DNA of 64,000 nucleotides from Parvularcula sp964219355 (lineage in GTDB: Bacteria; Pseudomonadota; Alphaproteobacteria; Caulobacterales; Parvularculaceae), in NCBI GenBank assembly GCA_964219355.1, contig CAXPOZ010000001.1:1240001-1304000 (forward strand), given 5' to 3'. Shown one piece after another: positions 37,612 through 46,561 of the stretch. The translations under genes were made by a program, and so were the position numbers. The notes under the pieces are model-generated. The model was not told the DNA's origin. It was given only the letters and a program-made list of their open reading frames with translations, and did not search any database. Position 1 is the first letter of the stretch; every line of letters begins with the position of its first letter.

Positions 37612-37968
37612 ATGACCACAAGGGAACCAGAATTCAGGTCCGGCTGCCCGATCGCAACAACGCTTGATCTGGTGGGGGATCGCTGGACGCTGGTGATCCT
37701 GCGGGACATGCTCAATGGCAAGACGCGCTTCAAGGACTTCCTCGACTCGCCGGAGCGGATCACGACCAATGTCCTGACCGATCGGCTGGCCCAGATGGTG
37801 GAGGCAGGCCTTGCGCGCAAGAACCTCTATCAGGAGCGGCCCAAACGCTACGCCTACGAACTGACGGAGAAAGGACGTAGTCTGCATTCGGTGGTGCAGG
37901 CCATGTGCCGTTGGGCGAATGAACATGTCCCGGGCACATGGGTGCCCCCGGACAGTTTCATGAAGTAG
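37612..37968 (+). CDS. HxlR-family winged-helix regulator
   Basis: The 118-residue protein has the HxlR hallmark: CPIATTLDLVGDRWTLVILRDM with an early cysteine (Cys10) often used for redox or aldehyde sensing, then RITTNVLTDRLAQMVEAGL and the wing. Given the divergent GFA gene, sensing of formaldehyde or another electrophile is an attractive inference, as in HxlR itself. The ATG at 37612 was chosen; an in-frame TTG at 37585 lies inside the palindrome. Confidence 0.88.
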   Translation: MTTREPEFRSGCPIATTLDLVGDRWTLVILRDMLNGKTRFKDFLDSPERITTNVLTDRLAQMVEAGLARKNLYQERPKRYAYELTEKGRSLHSVVQAMCRWANEHVPGTWVPPDSFMK

Positions 37969-37970
37969 GC

Positions 37971-40292
37971 TTAGCTGCCTTTTGCGGCGGCCGTCTGGGC
38001 CCAGTCGCGGTGATCGCGGTCAAGCTCATAGGCCGCAATCGCCGCAAGGGTGACGATGTCAGTCCCTTGGGCGCCTGTCGGCATGATCTGCACCGGCCGC
38101 TGCAGGCCGATGAGGAGCGGGCCGAGCACAGTTGCTCCGCCGATTTCCGCCATCAGTTTCGACGCAATGCCGCCTGAGTGAAGCCCCGGACAGATCAGCA
38201 CATTGGCCGGTCCGGTCAGGCGGGAGAAAGGATAGATCGCTTCCATCCGATCATAGTTGAGCGCCATGCGCGGCGTCATCTCGCCCTCATATTCAAAATC
38301 GCAGGCCGGATAGAACCGGTCGAGCACGCGCACCGCTTCTGCGATGCGGGCGACATCTTCCGTCTCCGGATTGCCGAAATTCGAATGGCTGAGGAAGGCG
38401 ACGCGCGGGGTGAAGCCCATCTGCCGGACGGCGTGGGCGGTCTGCACTGCAATATCAGCGAGTTCCTTCGGCGTAGGGCGCTCCGTGATCGTCGTATCCG
38501 CCATAAAGACAGTGCGGCCCTTGGCCAGCATCACCGACATGCCGATGATCCGCTCGCCGGGGCGAGGGTCAAGCGCCAGATTGATGTTGTTGAGCGCGAC
38601 ATTGTAGTGGCGGGTCAGACCCGTCACCATGCCGTCGCCGTGGCCATGGGCCAGCATACAGGCGGCAAAAACGTTCCTGTCCTGATTAACCAGACGGCGG
38701 CAGTCCCGCTCTAGATAGCCGTCGCGTTGCAGGCGGTCATAAAGATAGCGTGTATAGAGCGAGGTGTTCGCCGAATGCCGCGCATTCCAGATCTCGATAT
38801 TGTGCGAGCGCGGCAGGCCGAGCCGCTCGATCTCGCGGTTCACCAGCTCGTCCCGACCGATCAGGATCGCCTGCCCCAACTCCTGCTGCTGGAAGGCATA
38901 GGCAGCGCGGATCACCACTTCCTCTTCGCCCTCGGCAAAGACGATGCGTTTGGGTGTTTCGCTGGCGCGCAGGCTCGCATGTATCTTCTGCAGGAAGCCT
39001 GCGGAGGGATCGAGCCGGGTGGCAAGTTTTGCGGCGTAGGCGGGCAGATCCTTGATCTGCTTGCGGGCAACGCCTGTGTCCATTGCGGCCTTGGCAACCG
39101 CGGGCGGGATCTTGGAGATCAGCCGCGGATCGAACGGGGTCGGAATAATATAGCCGGGGCCATATTGCAGGCGCTTGCCGTAAGCCGCGCCCACCTCGTC
39201 GGGCACATCCTCGCGGGCAAGCTCGGCCAACGCATTGGCGCAGGCGATCTTCATTTCCTCATTGATCGTCCGGGCCCGGACATCAAGGGCGCCGCGGAAG
39301 ATGTAGGGGAAGCCCAGAACATTGTTGACCTGATTGGGGTAGTCAGAGCGCCCGGTTGCCATGATCGCGTCATCGCGGACTTCCCGGACCTGTTCGGGCG
39401 TGATTTCCGGTGTCGGGTTCGCCATGGCGAAGATGATCGGGTTCTTGGCCATGGATTTGACCATGTCCTGACTGATCGCCCCGGCAACCGACAGGCCAAG
39501 GGCCACATCGGCGCCTTCCATGGCGTCGGCGAGTGTACGTTTGTCCGTATCCACCGCATGTGCGGAGCGCCACTGGTCCATACCATCTTCGCGGCCCTGA
39601 TAGAGAACACCCTTGCGGTCGCAGACGAGGACGTTTTCGTGCTTTGCGCCCATCGCCTTGATCAGGCCGATCACGGCAAGCGCCGAAGAGCCCGCGCCGG
39701 AAACGGCGATCTTCACATCGCCGATCTTTTTGCCGGTGATATCGAGCGCGTTGATCAGGCCTGCGGCGGCGATGATCGCCGTGCCGTGCTGGTCATCGTG
39801 AAAGACCGGAATGTCCATCAGCTCTTTGAGCCGCTGTTCGATCACGAAACTGTCAGGTGCAGAGATGTCTTCGAGATTGATGCCGCCGAATGACGGGCCG
39901 AGATATTTCACGGCATTGATGAATTCGTCCGGGTCCTCCGTATCGACCTCGAGGTCGATGGAGTCGATATCGGCAAAGCGTTTGAAGAGGACCGACTTGC
40001 CTTCCATGACTGGCTTGGAGGCTAGCGCCCCCAGATTGCCGAGGCCGAGGATCGCGGTGCCGTTCGATATCACCGCGACCATGTTGCCGCGCGTCGTCAG
40101 ATCATAGGCGCTGTCGGGGTCTTCGGCGATCTTCTTGACCGGCACGGCGACACCGGGCGAGTAAGCCAGCGAGAGATCGCGCTGTGTCGCCATCGGTTTC
40201 GTGGGGGTGATTTCCAGCTTGCCGGGCTTGCCGCGCGCGTGAAAATCAATGGCTTCCTCATCTGTGAGTTTGATCGAACTGTCGTCGGCCAT
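37971..40292 (-). CDS. maeB: NADP-type malic enzyme with phosphotransacetylase-like domain
   Basis: The 773-residue multidomain malic enzyme converts malate to pyruvate and CO2. The N-terminal part (about 1-430) carries LAYSPGVAVPV, FHDDQHGTAIIAAAG and the Rossmann motif VSGAGSSALAVIG; the C-terminal part (about 440-773) is a phosphate acetyltransferase-like domain without proven transferase activity that serves regulation and oligomerisation. Its end is 2 bases from the HxlR gene stop. Divergent from nifU over 171 bp. Confidence 0.95.
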   Translation of the reverse strand: MADDSSIKLTDEEAIDFHARGKPGKLEITPTKPMATQRDLSLAYSPGVAVPVKKIAEDPDSAYDLTTRGNMVAVISNGTAILGLGNLGALASKPVMEGKSVLFKRFADIDSIDLEVDTEDPDEFINAVKYLGPSFGGINLEDISAPDSFVIEQRLKELMDIPVFHDDQHGTAIIAAAGLINALDITGKKIGDVKIAVSGAGSSALAVIGLIKAMGAKHENVLVCDRKGVLYQGREDGMDQWRSAHAVDTDKRTLADAMEGADVALGLSVAGAISQDMVKSMAKNPIIFAMANPTPEITPEQVREVRDDAIMATGRSDYPNQVNNVLGFPYIFRGALDVRARTINEEMKIACANALAELAREDVPDEVGAAYGKRLQYGPGYIIPTPFDPRLISKIPPAVAKAAMDTGVARKQIKDLPAYAAKLATRLDPSAGFLQKIHASLRASETPKRIVFAEGEEEVVIRAAYAFQQQELGQAILIGRDELVNREIERLGLPRSHNIEIWNARHSANTSLYTRYLYDRLQRDGYLERDCRRLVNQDRNVFAACMLAHGHGDGMVTGLTRHYNVALNNINLALDPRPGERIIGMSVMLAKGRTVFMADTTITERPTPKELADIAVQTAHAVRQMGFTPRVAFLSHSNFGNPETEDVARIAEAVRVLDRFYPACDFEYEGEMTPRMALNYDRMEAIYPFSRLTGPANVLICPGLHSGGIASKLMAEIGGATVLGPLLIGLQRPVQIMPTGAQGTDIVTLAAIAAYELDRDHRDWAQTAAAKGS

Positions 40293-40463
40293 GGAACCTT
40301 ATCTTCTTTTTGTGCAAGTCGTTCAAAATTCGCCTTACGATGCACCTAGCGTGGCGGCAACGCGAAACCCTCAGAATGCTGTATCTTTACAGTGGCGAAG
40401 TGCCCGATTTGCGTGAACACCCTTGCGTCCTACATAGGGGGCTAAGAAGAAAGAGCTTCATTC

Positions 40464-41048
40464 ATGTTTATTCAGACCGAAGATACACCCAACCCGCAAT
40501 CGATGAAATTCCTGCCCGGCCGGGATGTGATCGGCCGTGGTGAGCTGGGCGTCGACTTCCCGACGATCGAGGCCGCCAAGCCCTCACCGCTGGCGGCGGC
40601 GCTGTTCGATGTCGATGGTGTCACCGGTGTCTATCTCGGCGGGGACTTTGTGACCGTCACCAAAGACCCAAGCGTCGACTGGGTGCATATCAAGCCAGCG
40701 ATCCTCGGGACGATTGCGGATTATCTCGCCGCTGGTATCCCGGTCATCGATGAGGGGGCGGCGGGCGGCGCAGATACTGCCGGATCCGCCGACGATTATG
40801 AGGGCGAGACCCGAGAGATCGTCGAGCAGATCATCGAGCTGATCGAAACCCGTGTCCGCCCGGCGGTGGCCGCCGATGGCGGGGACATTGTCTTTCACCG
40901 TTTTGTCGAAGGCGACGGGATCGTCTTTCTGACCATGAAAGGCGCCTGCGCGGGTTGCCCATCCTCGACCATGACGCTCAAATCCGGCATCGAGAACCTG
41001 CTCAAGCATTATGTGCCCGAAGTGACTGCCGTCGAAGCGGTGGCCTGA
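40464..41048 (+). CDS. NifU-like iron-sulfur cluster scaffold protein
   Basis: The 194-residue protein has an N-terminal Nfu domain (MFIQTEDTPNPQSMKFLPG through about residue 88) and a C-terminal NifU domain with the cluster-binding CAGC pair (about residue 158-161). It assembles or delivers 4Fe-4S clusters, with aconitase and MtaB in this window as plausible clients. First gene of a four-gene run nifU-tsaB-rimI-fur; its TGA is one base upstream of the inferred tsaB start. Confidence 0.93.
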   Translation: MFIQTEDTPNPQSMKFLPGRDVIGRGELGVDFPTIEAAKPSPLAAALFDVDGVTGVYLGGDFVTVTKDPSVDWVHIKPAILGTIADYLAAGIPVIDEGAAGGADTAGSADDYEGETREIVEQIIELIETRVRPAVAADGGDIVFHRFVEGDGIVFLTMKGACAGCPSSTMTLKSGIENLLKHYVPEVTAVEAVA

Positions 41049-41049
41049 C

Positions 41050-41673
41050 ATTCATACGCTTGCGATAGATACCTGCCTTGCGGCGTTGAGCGTCGGCATT
41101 GGCGGCGGTAGCAAGGATATCGTCCTGACACGGCATATCGGTGTCGGCCATGCCGAACATCTCGCGCCGATGATCGAAGAGCTGTTGGCGGAAGCCGGGC
41201 TGACGCCTGCCGATATCGGTCAGGTCGCGGTGACCGTCGGGCCGGGCTCTTTCATGGGGGTTCGGGTCGGGCTTTCATTTGCGTCTGGCTTTGCCCTGAC
41301 GCGCGGCCTACCGACCCTGCCGATCACCACGCTAGAGGCGTTGTGGCTTTCTGCGCCGGCAGGCGTGAAAGGCGCGGTCCTGATCGATGCGCGGCGCGGG
41401 CAGGTCTATGGACAGGTCTTTGATGGTAGCTCGGCGCAGCCTTTCCTGCTCGACATCGAGGCGGCGCGTGCTGCCACGGCGCCGGTCATCGAAGGCGGCG
41501 GCGTCCTGATCGGCAGTGGCGCAGAGATCGTCTGGCCAGATCAGAAACCCGTGGCCGGTCCGTACCCCGATCTTGGGCTTCTGCTCGCCGCTGTCCCGCA
41601 TCTGACCCCAGGCCCGCTTCATCCGCTTTATTTGCGTCCGCCTGATGCGGCGCCGATGGCAAAGCGCGCATGA
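41050..41673 (+). CDS. tsaB: tRNA threonylcarbamoyladenosine protein TsaB, apparent ATT start
   Basis: TsaB partners TsaD in t6A37 synthesis. The frame from 41050 reads HTLAIDTCLAALSVG right after the ATT codon, aligning exactly with the family's M-x-x-L-A-I-D-T beginning, and continues with GPGSFMGVRVGLSFA and the DARRGQVYGQVF segment. No ATG, GTG or TTG exists in frame between the preceding in-frame stop (41023) and the TTG at 41086, and starting at that TTG would delete the first strand and its nucleotide-binding motif. I therefore place the start at ATT 41050, one base after the nifU stop, with translation probably coupled. 207 residues. It ends in a 4-base overlap with rimI. Confidence 0.85.
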   Translation: MHTLAIDTCLAALSVGIGGGSKDIVLTRHIGVGHAEHLAPMIEELLAEAGLTPADIGQVAVTVGPGSFMGVRVGLSFASGFALTRGLPTLPITTLEALWLSAPAGVKGAVLIDARRGQVYGQVFDGSSAQPFLLDIEAARAATAPVIEGGGVLIGSGAEIVWPDQKPVAGPYPDLGLLLAAVPHLTPGPLHPLYLRPPDAAPMAKRA

Positions 41674-42131
41674 GTGTCCGTACCGCTCGCCCCGGAGACG
41701 AAGGCCTGCTGTCTCGGCTGCATCACGCTGTCTTTGAGACCTCCGTCTGGGATGAGAAGTTCTGGTACAACTCTATTACCGATGACAGCAGTCTCGTTCT
41801 GATCGCGGAAGCCTCCGGCACACCCGGCGGGCTGATCGCGACGCGCCAGATTCTCGACGAGGCGGAGATCCTGACCTTGGGCGTCATCGCAATCGAACGC
41901 CGTCAGGGCCATGCAAGGCTTCTCCTCGAAGAGGCGCTGAAAGGCCTTGAGGCCAGCGGGGTGACGCGCGTTTTTCTTGAGGTGGCGACCGATAACGACC
42001 CTGCGATCCAGCTTTATGCGGGCGCAGGGTTCAGCAATGTCGGCCAGCGCAAGGACTATTATGGCAGTGGCCGGCCGGCCCTGATCATGGAGTGGTGTCC
42101 CGGCTTGCCCGAACATCACGATACCGCCTAG
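41670..42131 (+). CDS. rimI: Ribosomal protein alanine N-acetyltransferase-like GNAT
   Basis: A 153-residue GNAT enzyme with motif A region LGVIAIERRQGHARLLLEEAL (CoA pyrophosphate binding) and the RimI-type end VFLEVATDNDPAIQLYAGAGFSNVGQRKDYY. RimI acetylates the N-terminus of ribosomal protein S18. Position immediately after tsaB (ATGA overlap) is the conserved bacterial order and supports the name. Confidence 0.9.
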   Translation: MSVRTARPGDEGLLSRLHHAVFETSVWDEKFWYNSITDDSSLVLIAEASGTPGGLIATRQILDEAEILTLGVIAIERRQGHARLLLEEALKGLEASGVTRVFLEVATDNDPAIQLYAGAGFSNVGQRKDYYGSGRPALIMEWCPGLPEHHDTA

Positions 42132-42140
42132 AAGCATCGA

Positions 42141-42560
42141 ATGGACCGCCTCGAAAAACTTTGCGCCGAAAAAGGCCTTCGCATGACGGAGCAACGCCGG
42201 GTCATCACCCGCGTTCTCTCTTTGGCTGACGATCATCCGGATGTGGAGGAAATCCACCGCCGGGCATCAGAGCTTGATGACCGCATCTCCATTGCGACGG
42301 TGTACCGCACACTGAAGCTCCTCGAAGATTACGAGATCGTCCAGCGGCATGACTTTCAGGACGGACGCTCTCGCTATGAGGAAGCGACCGAGGAGCATCA
42401 CGATCACCTGATCAATGTTCGCACGCGGGAAGTCATCGAATTCGTCAGTGAAGAGATCGAGGCGCTGCAGGAAAAGATTGCGCGGGAGCATGGCTTCCGC
42501 CTCGTCGATCACCGGCTCGAGCTTTATGGCGTGCCGCTTGATGAGTCAGAGAAAAAGTAG
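42141..42560 (+). CDS. fur: Fur-family metalloregulator without CXXC zinc motifs
   Basis: The 139-residue protein has the Fur winged helix (TEQRRVITRVL; ISIATVYRTLKLLEDYEIV) and the regulatory metal site EEHHDHLI. The structural CXXC pairs of E. coli Fur are absent (INVRTREVIEF replaces the usual cysteine segment), as in alphaproteobacterial Fur/Mur proteins, so it may answer to manganese as well as iron. Ends the nifU-tsaB-rimI-fur run, 9 bases after rimI. Confidence 0.9.
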   Translation: MDRLEKLCAEKGLRMTEQRRVITRVLSLADDHPDVEEIHRRASELDDRISIATVYRTLKLLEDYEIVQRHDFQDGRSRYEEATEEHHDHLINVRTREVIEFVSEEIEALQEKIAREHGFRLVDHRLELYGVPLDESEKK

Positions 42561-42566
42561 GCGGCC

Positions 42567-43346
42567 TCAGGGCCGTTCATGCGTGAACAGGCCCTCGGTC
42601 GCCCCGATCCACCATCCGGCCCGGCGCCAGCGCGGCGTGTTCCATTCCTTCTCGATATCCGGAAATCCATTGACCCGGCGCGGGGAGGGGTGTGCCTCGG
42701 CATAGGCGATGATCTCATCAAGCAGGAAATCTCGCCGTACCATGATCGATTGATTGGTCCAGGGCAGGCAAGCCGATGAGATGAGCCACCCGCCGTCATC
42801 GCGCGCCTGAATAAAGTCAGGGAACATGGCGTCGGGATATTCTTCTGAATAAAGCGCTGTGCCAGCTAGCCGCTTTGCCTTCCCCACACGGATCGTCCGG
42901 CGGAGATAGGGCATCGTGCCTTCGCCGTGATAGCGGAGGTATTTGCCCAGCGTGTCGAATTTCTGCCCCGGCTGCTTGCGGTGCCGCAGGCGCACGACCT
43001 GCGCTTCGCCATTGGCCAGCATCTCGGTGGCGGCCTCAATCTGGCGGGCGACTTCTTCATGCCCCTCTATCAACGGCAGATCGTTTTCGAGCAGAAGAAT
43101 GATGTCCGAACTCATCGCAGCGGCAAGGTTCCGGAAGCCGCCCAATATCCCCTGATTGTCGGGTGTGCCGCCATAGGGCAGGCCATGGCGGTCGGCCAGC
43201 GCCCGGTCTGCATCGCTCTCTTCCTGAAACCAGATCAGCTTTTCGTCGAACAGGTCCCAAAGTCCCGCGGCGCCATAACCGGCGAGAATGTCGTCGAGCC
43301 CGTCATGGGCCCGCCAGCTCAATATGCCGATGCCGCGAGATGTCAT
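42567..43346 (-). CDS. Glycosyltransferase-like protein, GT-A type
   Basis: The 259-residue product opens with a beta strand TSRGIGILSW and has SSDIILLLENDLPLIE, resembling the acidic metal/sugar-nucleotide site of GT-A transferases, plus a TPDNQGILGGFRNLA segment where nucleotide-sugar enzymes often bind donor. No close family is named with confidence. I start at the ATG 43346 because the first strand begins right there; a TTG frame extends to 43412. Convergent with fur, 6 bases apart. Confidence 0.65.
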   Translation of the reverse strand: MTSRGIGILSWRAHDGLDDILAGYGAAGLWDLFDEKLIWFQEESDADRALADRHGLPYGGTPDNQGILGGFRNLAAAMSSDIILLLENDLPLIEGHEEVARQIEAATEMLANGEAQVVRLRHRKQPGQKFDTLGKYLRYHGEGTMPYLRRTIRVGKAKRLAGTALYSEEYPDAMFPDFIQARDDGGWLISSACLPWTNQSIMVRRDFLLDEIIAYAEAHPSPRRVNGFPDIEKEWNTPRWRRAGWWIGATEGLFTHERP

Positions 43347-43447
43347 AACGTCTTCTACCAGAATGTTCTTCGCAAGGGACCAGCTATCTTCATTGCCGCC
43401 AGAAAGGCCCAATGCGGGATAGTGACGAGCCGCCCCTGCCGCGCTAG

Positions 43448-44089
43448 ATGGCGCATATGCTGAATTTCGAAGCCCTTCGCGCGGCGCGCACCCGTACCGA
43501 ACCCTTCACCTATATCGTGGCGGAGGGAGCCCTTTCGCTTGACGAAGCGGCAGGTGTCCGCGCCGATTATCCGGCGATCGCCAAGACCGGCTATCTGCCG
43601 CTGTCAAAGCTCGACAGCCATGGACGCTTCGCCGAGTTGATCTCGGATCTGCAATCGCCGGAGTTGGCGGATGTCCTTTCCGACAAGCTGGGACTGGAGC
43701 TGCGCGACAAGCCGCGCATGATCACGGTACGGAAGCTTTCAAAGGAAAGCGACGGGCGCATCCATAATGATTCAGAGAGCAAGATCTGCACCATGCTGGT
43801 TTATCTGAATGAGAGCTGGGATAAGGACGAGGGCGGGGCCATCCGTGCCCTGAATGGCGATCAGTCAATGGACGACTACGCCGAAGAGGTCGAGCCTCTG
43901 GCGGGTAATGTCTTTGCCTTTGCCCGGTCGGAGACGAGTTGGCATGGACATCCGCCCTTTGGCGGTGAGCGGTACGTCATCCAGACGACCTTCCTGATCA
44001 ATCAGGACGAGCTTGACCGCAAGGAGAACCGCGGCGGCCTGCAATATTTCCTCAAAAAGCTGAACCCGTTCGAGGGCAAGCGAGGCTAG
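43448..44089 (+). CDS. 2OG-Fe(II) oxygenase superfamily protein
   Basis: The 213-residue protein carries the facial triad in order: IHNDS (His-x-Asp, about residue 105), SWHGHPPF (distal His, about 159) and ERYVIQ with the Arg that binds 2-oxoglutarate. The arrangement LVYLNESWDKDEGGAIRAL between them is typical of the prolyl-hydroxylase-like fold. Substrate unknown; monocistronic. It is divergent from the preceding glycosyltransferase-like gene, 101 bases apart. Confidence 0.85.
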   Translation: MAHMLNFEALRAARTRTEPFTYIVAEGALSLDEAAGVRADYPAIAKTGYLPLSKLDSHGRFAELISDLQSPELADVLSDKLGLELRDKPRMITVRKLSKESDGRIHNDSESKICTMLVYLNESWDKDEGGAIRALNGDQSMDDYAEEVEPLAGNVFAFARSETSWHGHPPFGGERYVIQTTFLINQDELDRKENRGGLQYFLKKLNPFEGKRG

Positions 44090-44285
44090 TCTGCCCGGCT
44101 ACTTCTGGCGCGTTACTGATGCTCCCGAGTTGCAGGAGCCGTCGGTGGCGCGGAAGTTTGTTTCGCCTACGTAAAGTTTTACTGATTTTGTGGCCTCGAT
44201 CTTAATCATCGATGGCCATTCTCAACTTTAAGTGTTTGTTGCGTGACTTTTCAATCGTCCTGCCGGGTGGCGGCATGGCGCAAAC
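44090..44285. other. 196-bp intergenic region without recognised gene
   Basis: The gap between the 2OG oxygenase and the PilZ gene is somewhat AT-rich toward its middle (atcttaatcatcg). I see no convincing hairpin terminator or small ORF; a promoter for the PilZ gene is likely here. Confidence 0.4.
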
Positions 44286-44663
44286 ATGGTGTTGGCAGCA
44301 ATGGTAGGTGTCGTAAAACATCAGGGCACGAGTGCCCTGCGCGATTTCAATCGCCGCAAGGAGATCCGGTACGACGTCGACCTGCCGGTACAGGTCTATA
44401 TCGATGGATTTAAGGCGGCAGTCGGTTCAACCACAGACATCAGCCTCTCGGGCATCGGACTTCACCTTCGGAGCCCTTTGGAAGTCGGAAAGATCTATAA
44501 AGTCGATATCGACAAGGAACTCGCCCTTCGTGTGAGGATTGTGAGTGGCCGAATCGGCATGCGATATGGTGGTTTGTTCGAATTCTCCGAGTGGGAACAG
44601 CATCGGATGACCACGAAGATCAGAAAGCTGATCTCCGTGCATTCATCTGAGACCATGCTCTGA
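44286..44663 (+). CDS. PilZ-domain protein
   Basis: The 125-residue single-domain protein has both c-di-GMP contact motifs: RRKEIRYDVDLPV (RxxxR, about residue 24-28) and TDISLSGIGLHL (DxSxxG, about residue 53-58). It should be a stand-alone c-di-GMP receptor, candidate effector for motility or polysaccharide control; no diguanylate cyclase is in the window. An ATG at 44301 is an alternative start. Confidence 0.88.
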   Translation: MVLAAMVGVVKHQGTSALRDFNRRKEIRYDVDLPVQVYIDGFKAAVGSTTDISLSGIGLHLRSPLEVGKIYKVDIDKELALRVRIVSGRIGMRYGGLFEFSEWEQHRMTTKIRKLISVHSSETML

Positions 44664-44670
44664 ACGCTCT

Positions 44671-45513
44671 CTAAGAGGTGAGCGGAGAATAAAGCTCTGG
44701 ACGCCGGTCACGAAAAAGGCCCCAAGCGGAGCGTTCGGTTGCCAGCTCATCAAGATCAAAGCTCGCTGTGATGACGCCCGTCTCGGTCCGGTTCAAGTCG
44801 GTGACGATTTCGCCGGTCTGGTCAGCGATAAAGCTGGTCCCGTAAAAGACCTGTCCGTCCTCATCCCCGAAACGGTTCGCGGCGATCACCGGCATGGTGT
44901 TCGCGACTGCATGGCCCTGCATCCCGCGGCGCCAGCGCGCGGCGGTGTCCATCTCCGGGGCTTGCGGTTCGGCACCGATGGCGGTTGGGTAGAATAAAAG
45001 CTCCGCCCCCTGAAGAGCCATGGCGCGGGCGGCCTCGGGGAACCACTGATCCCAGCAGATACCGACGCCGATCTTGCCGAATTTGGTCGCCCAGACTTTG
45101 AAACCCGTATTGCCCGGCCGGAAATAATATTTTTCCTGATAGCCCGGTCCGTCGGGGATATGGCTTTTGCGATAAACGCCCAAGAGCTCGCCATCCGCAT
45201 CAACACAGACCAGCGAGTTATAGGTGTGCGGACCTTCCCGCTCGAAAATCGATAGCGGCAGGACAACGCCCAGTTCCTTGGCGAGCGGCGCAAAGCGCGT
45301 GACCACCGGATGCGTCTGCCAGGGTTGCGCCATGGCAAAATGCTCTTCTTCCTGCGTCTTGCAGAAATAGGGGCCTTCAAAGAGTTCGGGCAGCAGGATC
45401 ACCTGCGCGCCTTGGCTCGCTGCCTCGCGGACCAGCGCTTCGGCTTCGGCAAAGGAGTCCTTTGCTAGACCCGGCGCATACTGAATAGCGGCAACAGTGA
45501 CTTTCCGGCTCAT
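44671..45513 (-). CDS. aguB: N-carbamoylputrescine amidase
   Basis: A 280-residue nitrilase-fold amidase that hydrolyses N-carbamoylputrescine to putrescine, ammonia and CO2. The Glu-Lys-Cys triad is visible in LLPELFEGPYF, YRKSHIPDGPGYQEKYYF and GVGICWDQWFPEAAR, and these contexts are specific for AguB. Its ATG overlaps the aguA stop (ATGA), so both steps from agmatine are made together. Confidence 0.94.
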   Translation of the reverse strand: MSRKVTVAAIQYAPGLAKDSFAEAEALVREAASQGAQVILLPELFEGPYFCKTQEEEHFAMAQPWQTHPVVTRFAPLAKELGVVLPLSIFEREGPHTYNSLVCVDADGELLGVYRKSHIPDGPGYQEKYYFRPGNTGFKVWATKFGKIGVGICWDQWFPEAARAMALQGAELLFYPTAIGAEPQAPEMDTAARWRRGMQGHAVANTMPVIAANRFGDEDGQVFYGTSFIADQTGEIVTDLNRTETGVITASFDLDELATERSAWGLFRDRRPELYSPLTS

Positions 45514-46517
45514 GCTACGTCCTCCTCGAATGCGGGGATCTGACAGCTCATGCAGTGGAAAGAGCCGCCGCCGCCTTTCAGGATATGGTCCGCGCGCAGG
45601 GGCACGATCTCACGATCCGGGAAAAGTGCATCCAGCTCTTCAGCTGCAGCGGCGCCATTCGCGTCATCATAGGTCGGAAGCAGTACCGCGCCATTGGTGA
45701 TGATGAAATTGCAATGGCTCGCCGGCACGATATCGCCTTCCTTGTTGGTCACCCGTCCCGGCGAGGGGATGGTTGAGACTTCAAGGCTGAAGGTACGCAA
45801 GGTCCGCTCGATCTCTTCAAGGCGTTCCCGGTGCGGATCATCTTCGCTGGAGGCGCGCTGGCAAACGACATGGCCCGGTCCGATGAACCGCGCGATATTA
45901 TCGATATGGCCGTCCGTGTGGTCGTTCACGAGGCCACGGTCGAGCCACAGGATCTCATCGACCCCGAACGTATCGCGCAACGTGCGCTCCGCCTCGCGCT
46001 TTTCCCATCCGCCATTGCGGTTGGGGTTCAGGAGGCAATCCTTGGTCGTCAGCAGGCGTCCTTCCCCGTCGATTTCGATCGAGCCGCCCTCAAGAATAAA
46101 GTCATGCGAGGTCACATACGCGCCTTCGATCGCGGCAATCGCGCCCGCGGTATAGCGGTCGTCAGCGGCGCCAAACCGGCCGCCCCAGCCATTGAACCGG
46201 AAGGCCTGTGCCGAGAGCGTACCCTCATCGAAACCGACAATCGGGCCGGTGTCGCGTAGCCACACATCGGTCGCGGAGACGGGATAGAGGTCGGCGACCT
46301 CATCCAGCTCGCGTTTCAGCGCATCGGCCATTGACCGAGGGCCGCCGATTGAGACCTTTACGGGAACGAAACGACTGGCGTTACGAATAAGGTTTGCTGC
46401 TTCCTCACGCGCCGTGACGAGGCCCTCGGGCCAGTCATGGGCGAGGCGCGGCCAGCCGATCCACAATGCTGATTGCGGCGCCCATTCAGGCACCAGAGAG
46501 AAGGAAATGTCTGTCAT
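45510..46517 (-). CDS. aguA: Agmatine deiminase
   Basis: The 335-residue enzyme converts agmatine to N-carbamoylputrescine. Catalytic elements of the peptidylarginine deiminase fold are present: RDTGP, LEGGS, NDHTDGHID with the active His, and GGGGSFHCMSCQ near the C-terminus with the nucleophilic Cys. First gene of the aguA-aguB pair for polyamine synthesis or agmatine use as nitrogen source; no agmatine transporter or arginine decarboxylase is nearby. Confidence 0.95.
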   Translation of the reverse strand: MTDISFSLVPEWAPQSALWIGWPRLAHDWPEGLVTAREEAANLIRNASRFVPVKVSIGGPRSMADALKRELDEVADLYPVSATDVWLRDTGPIVGFDEGTLSAQAFRFNGWGGRFGAADDRYTAGAIAAIEGAYVTSHDFILEGGSIEIDGEGRLLTTKDCLLNPNRNGGWEKREAERTLRDTFGVDEILWLDRGLVNDHTDGHIDNIARFIGPGHVVCQRASSEDDPHRERLEEIERTLRTFSLEVSTIPSPGRVTNKEGDIVPASHCNFIITNGAVLLPTYDDANGAAAAEELDALFPDREIVPLRADHILKGGGGSFHCMSCQIPAFEEDVA

Positions 46518-46561
46518 TTTTCGCCGATGCCATAAGAGCGGCGTTCTGGATAGGGGAATTT

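Noticed and set aside
38727..39893. 388-codon plus-strand frame opposite maeB
   Set aside because: Antisense shadow of the malic enzyme gene.
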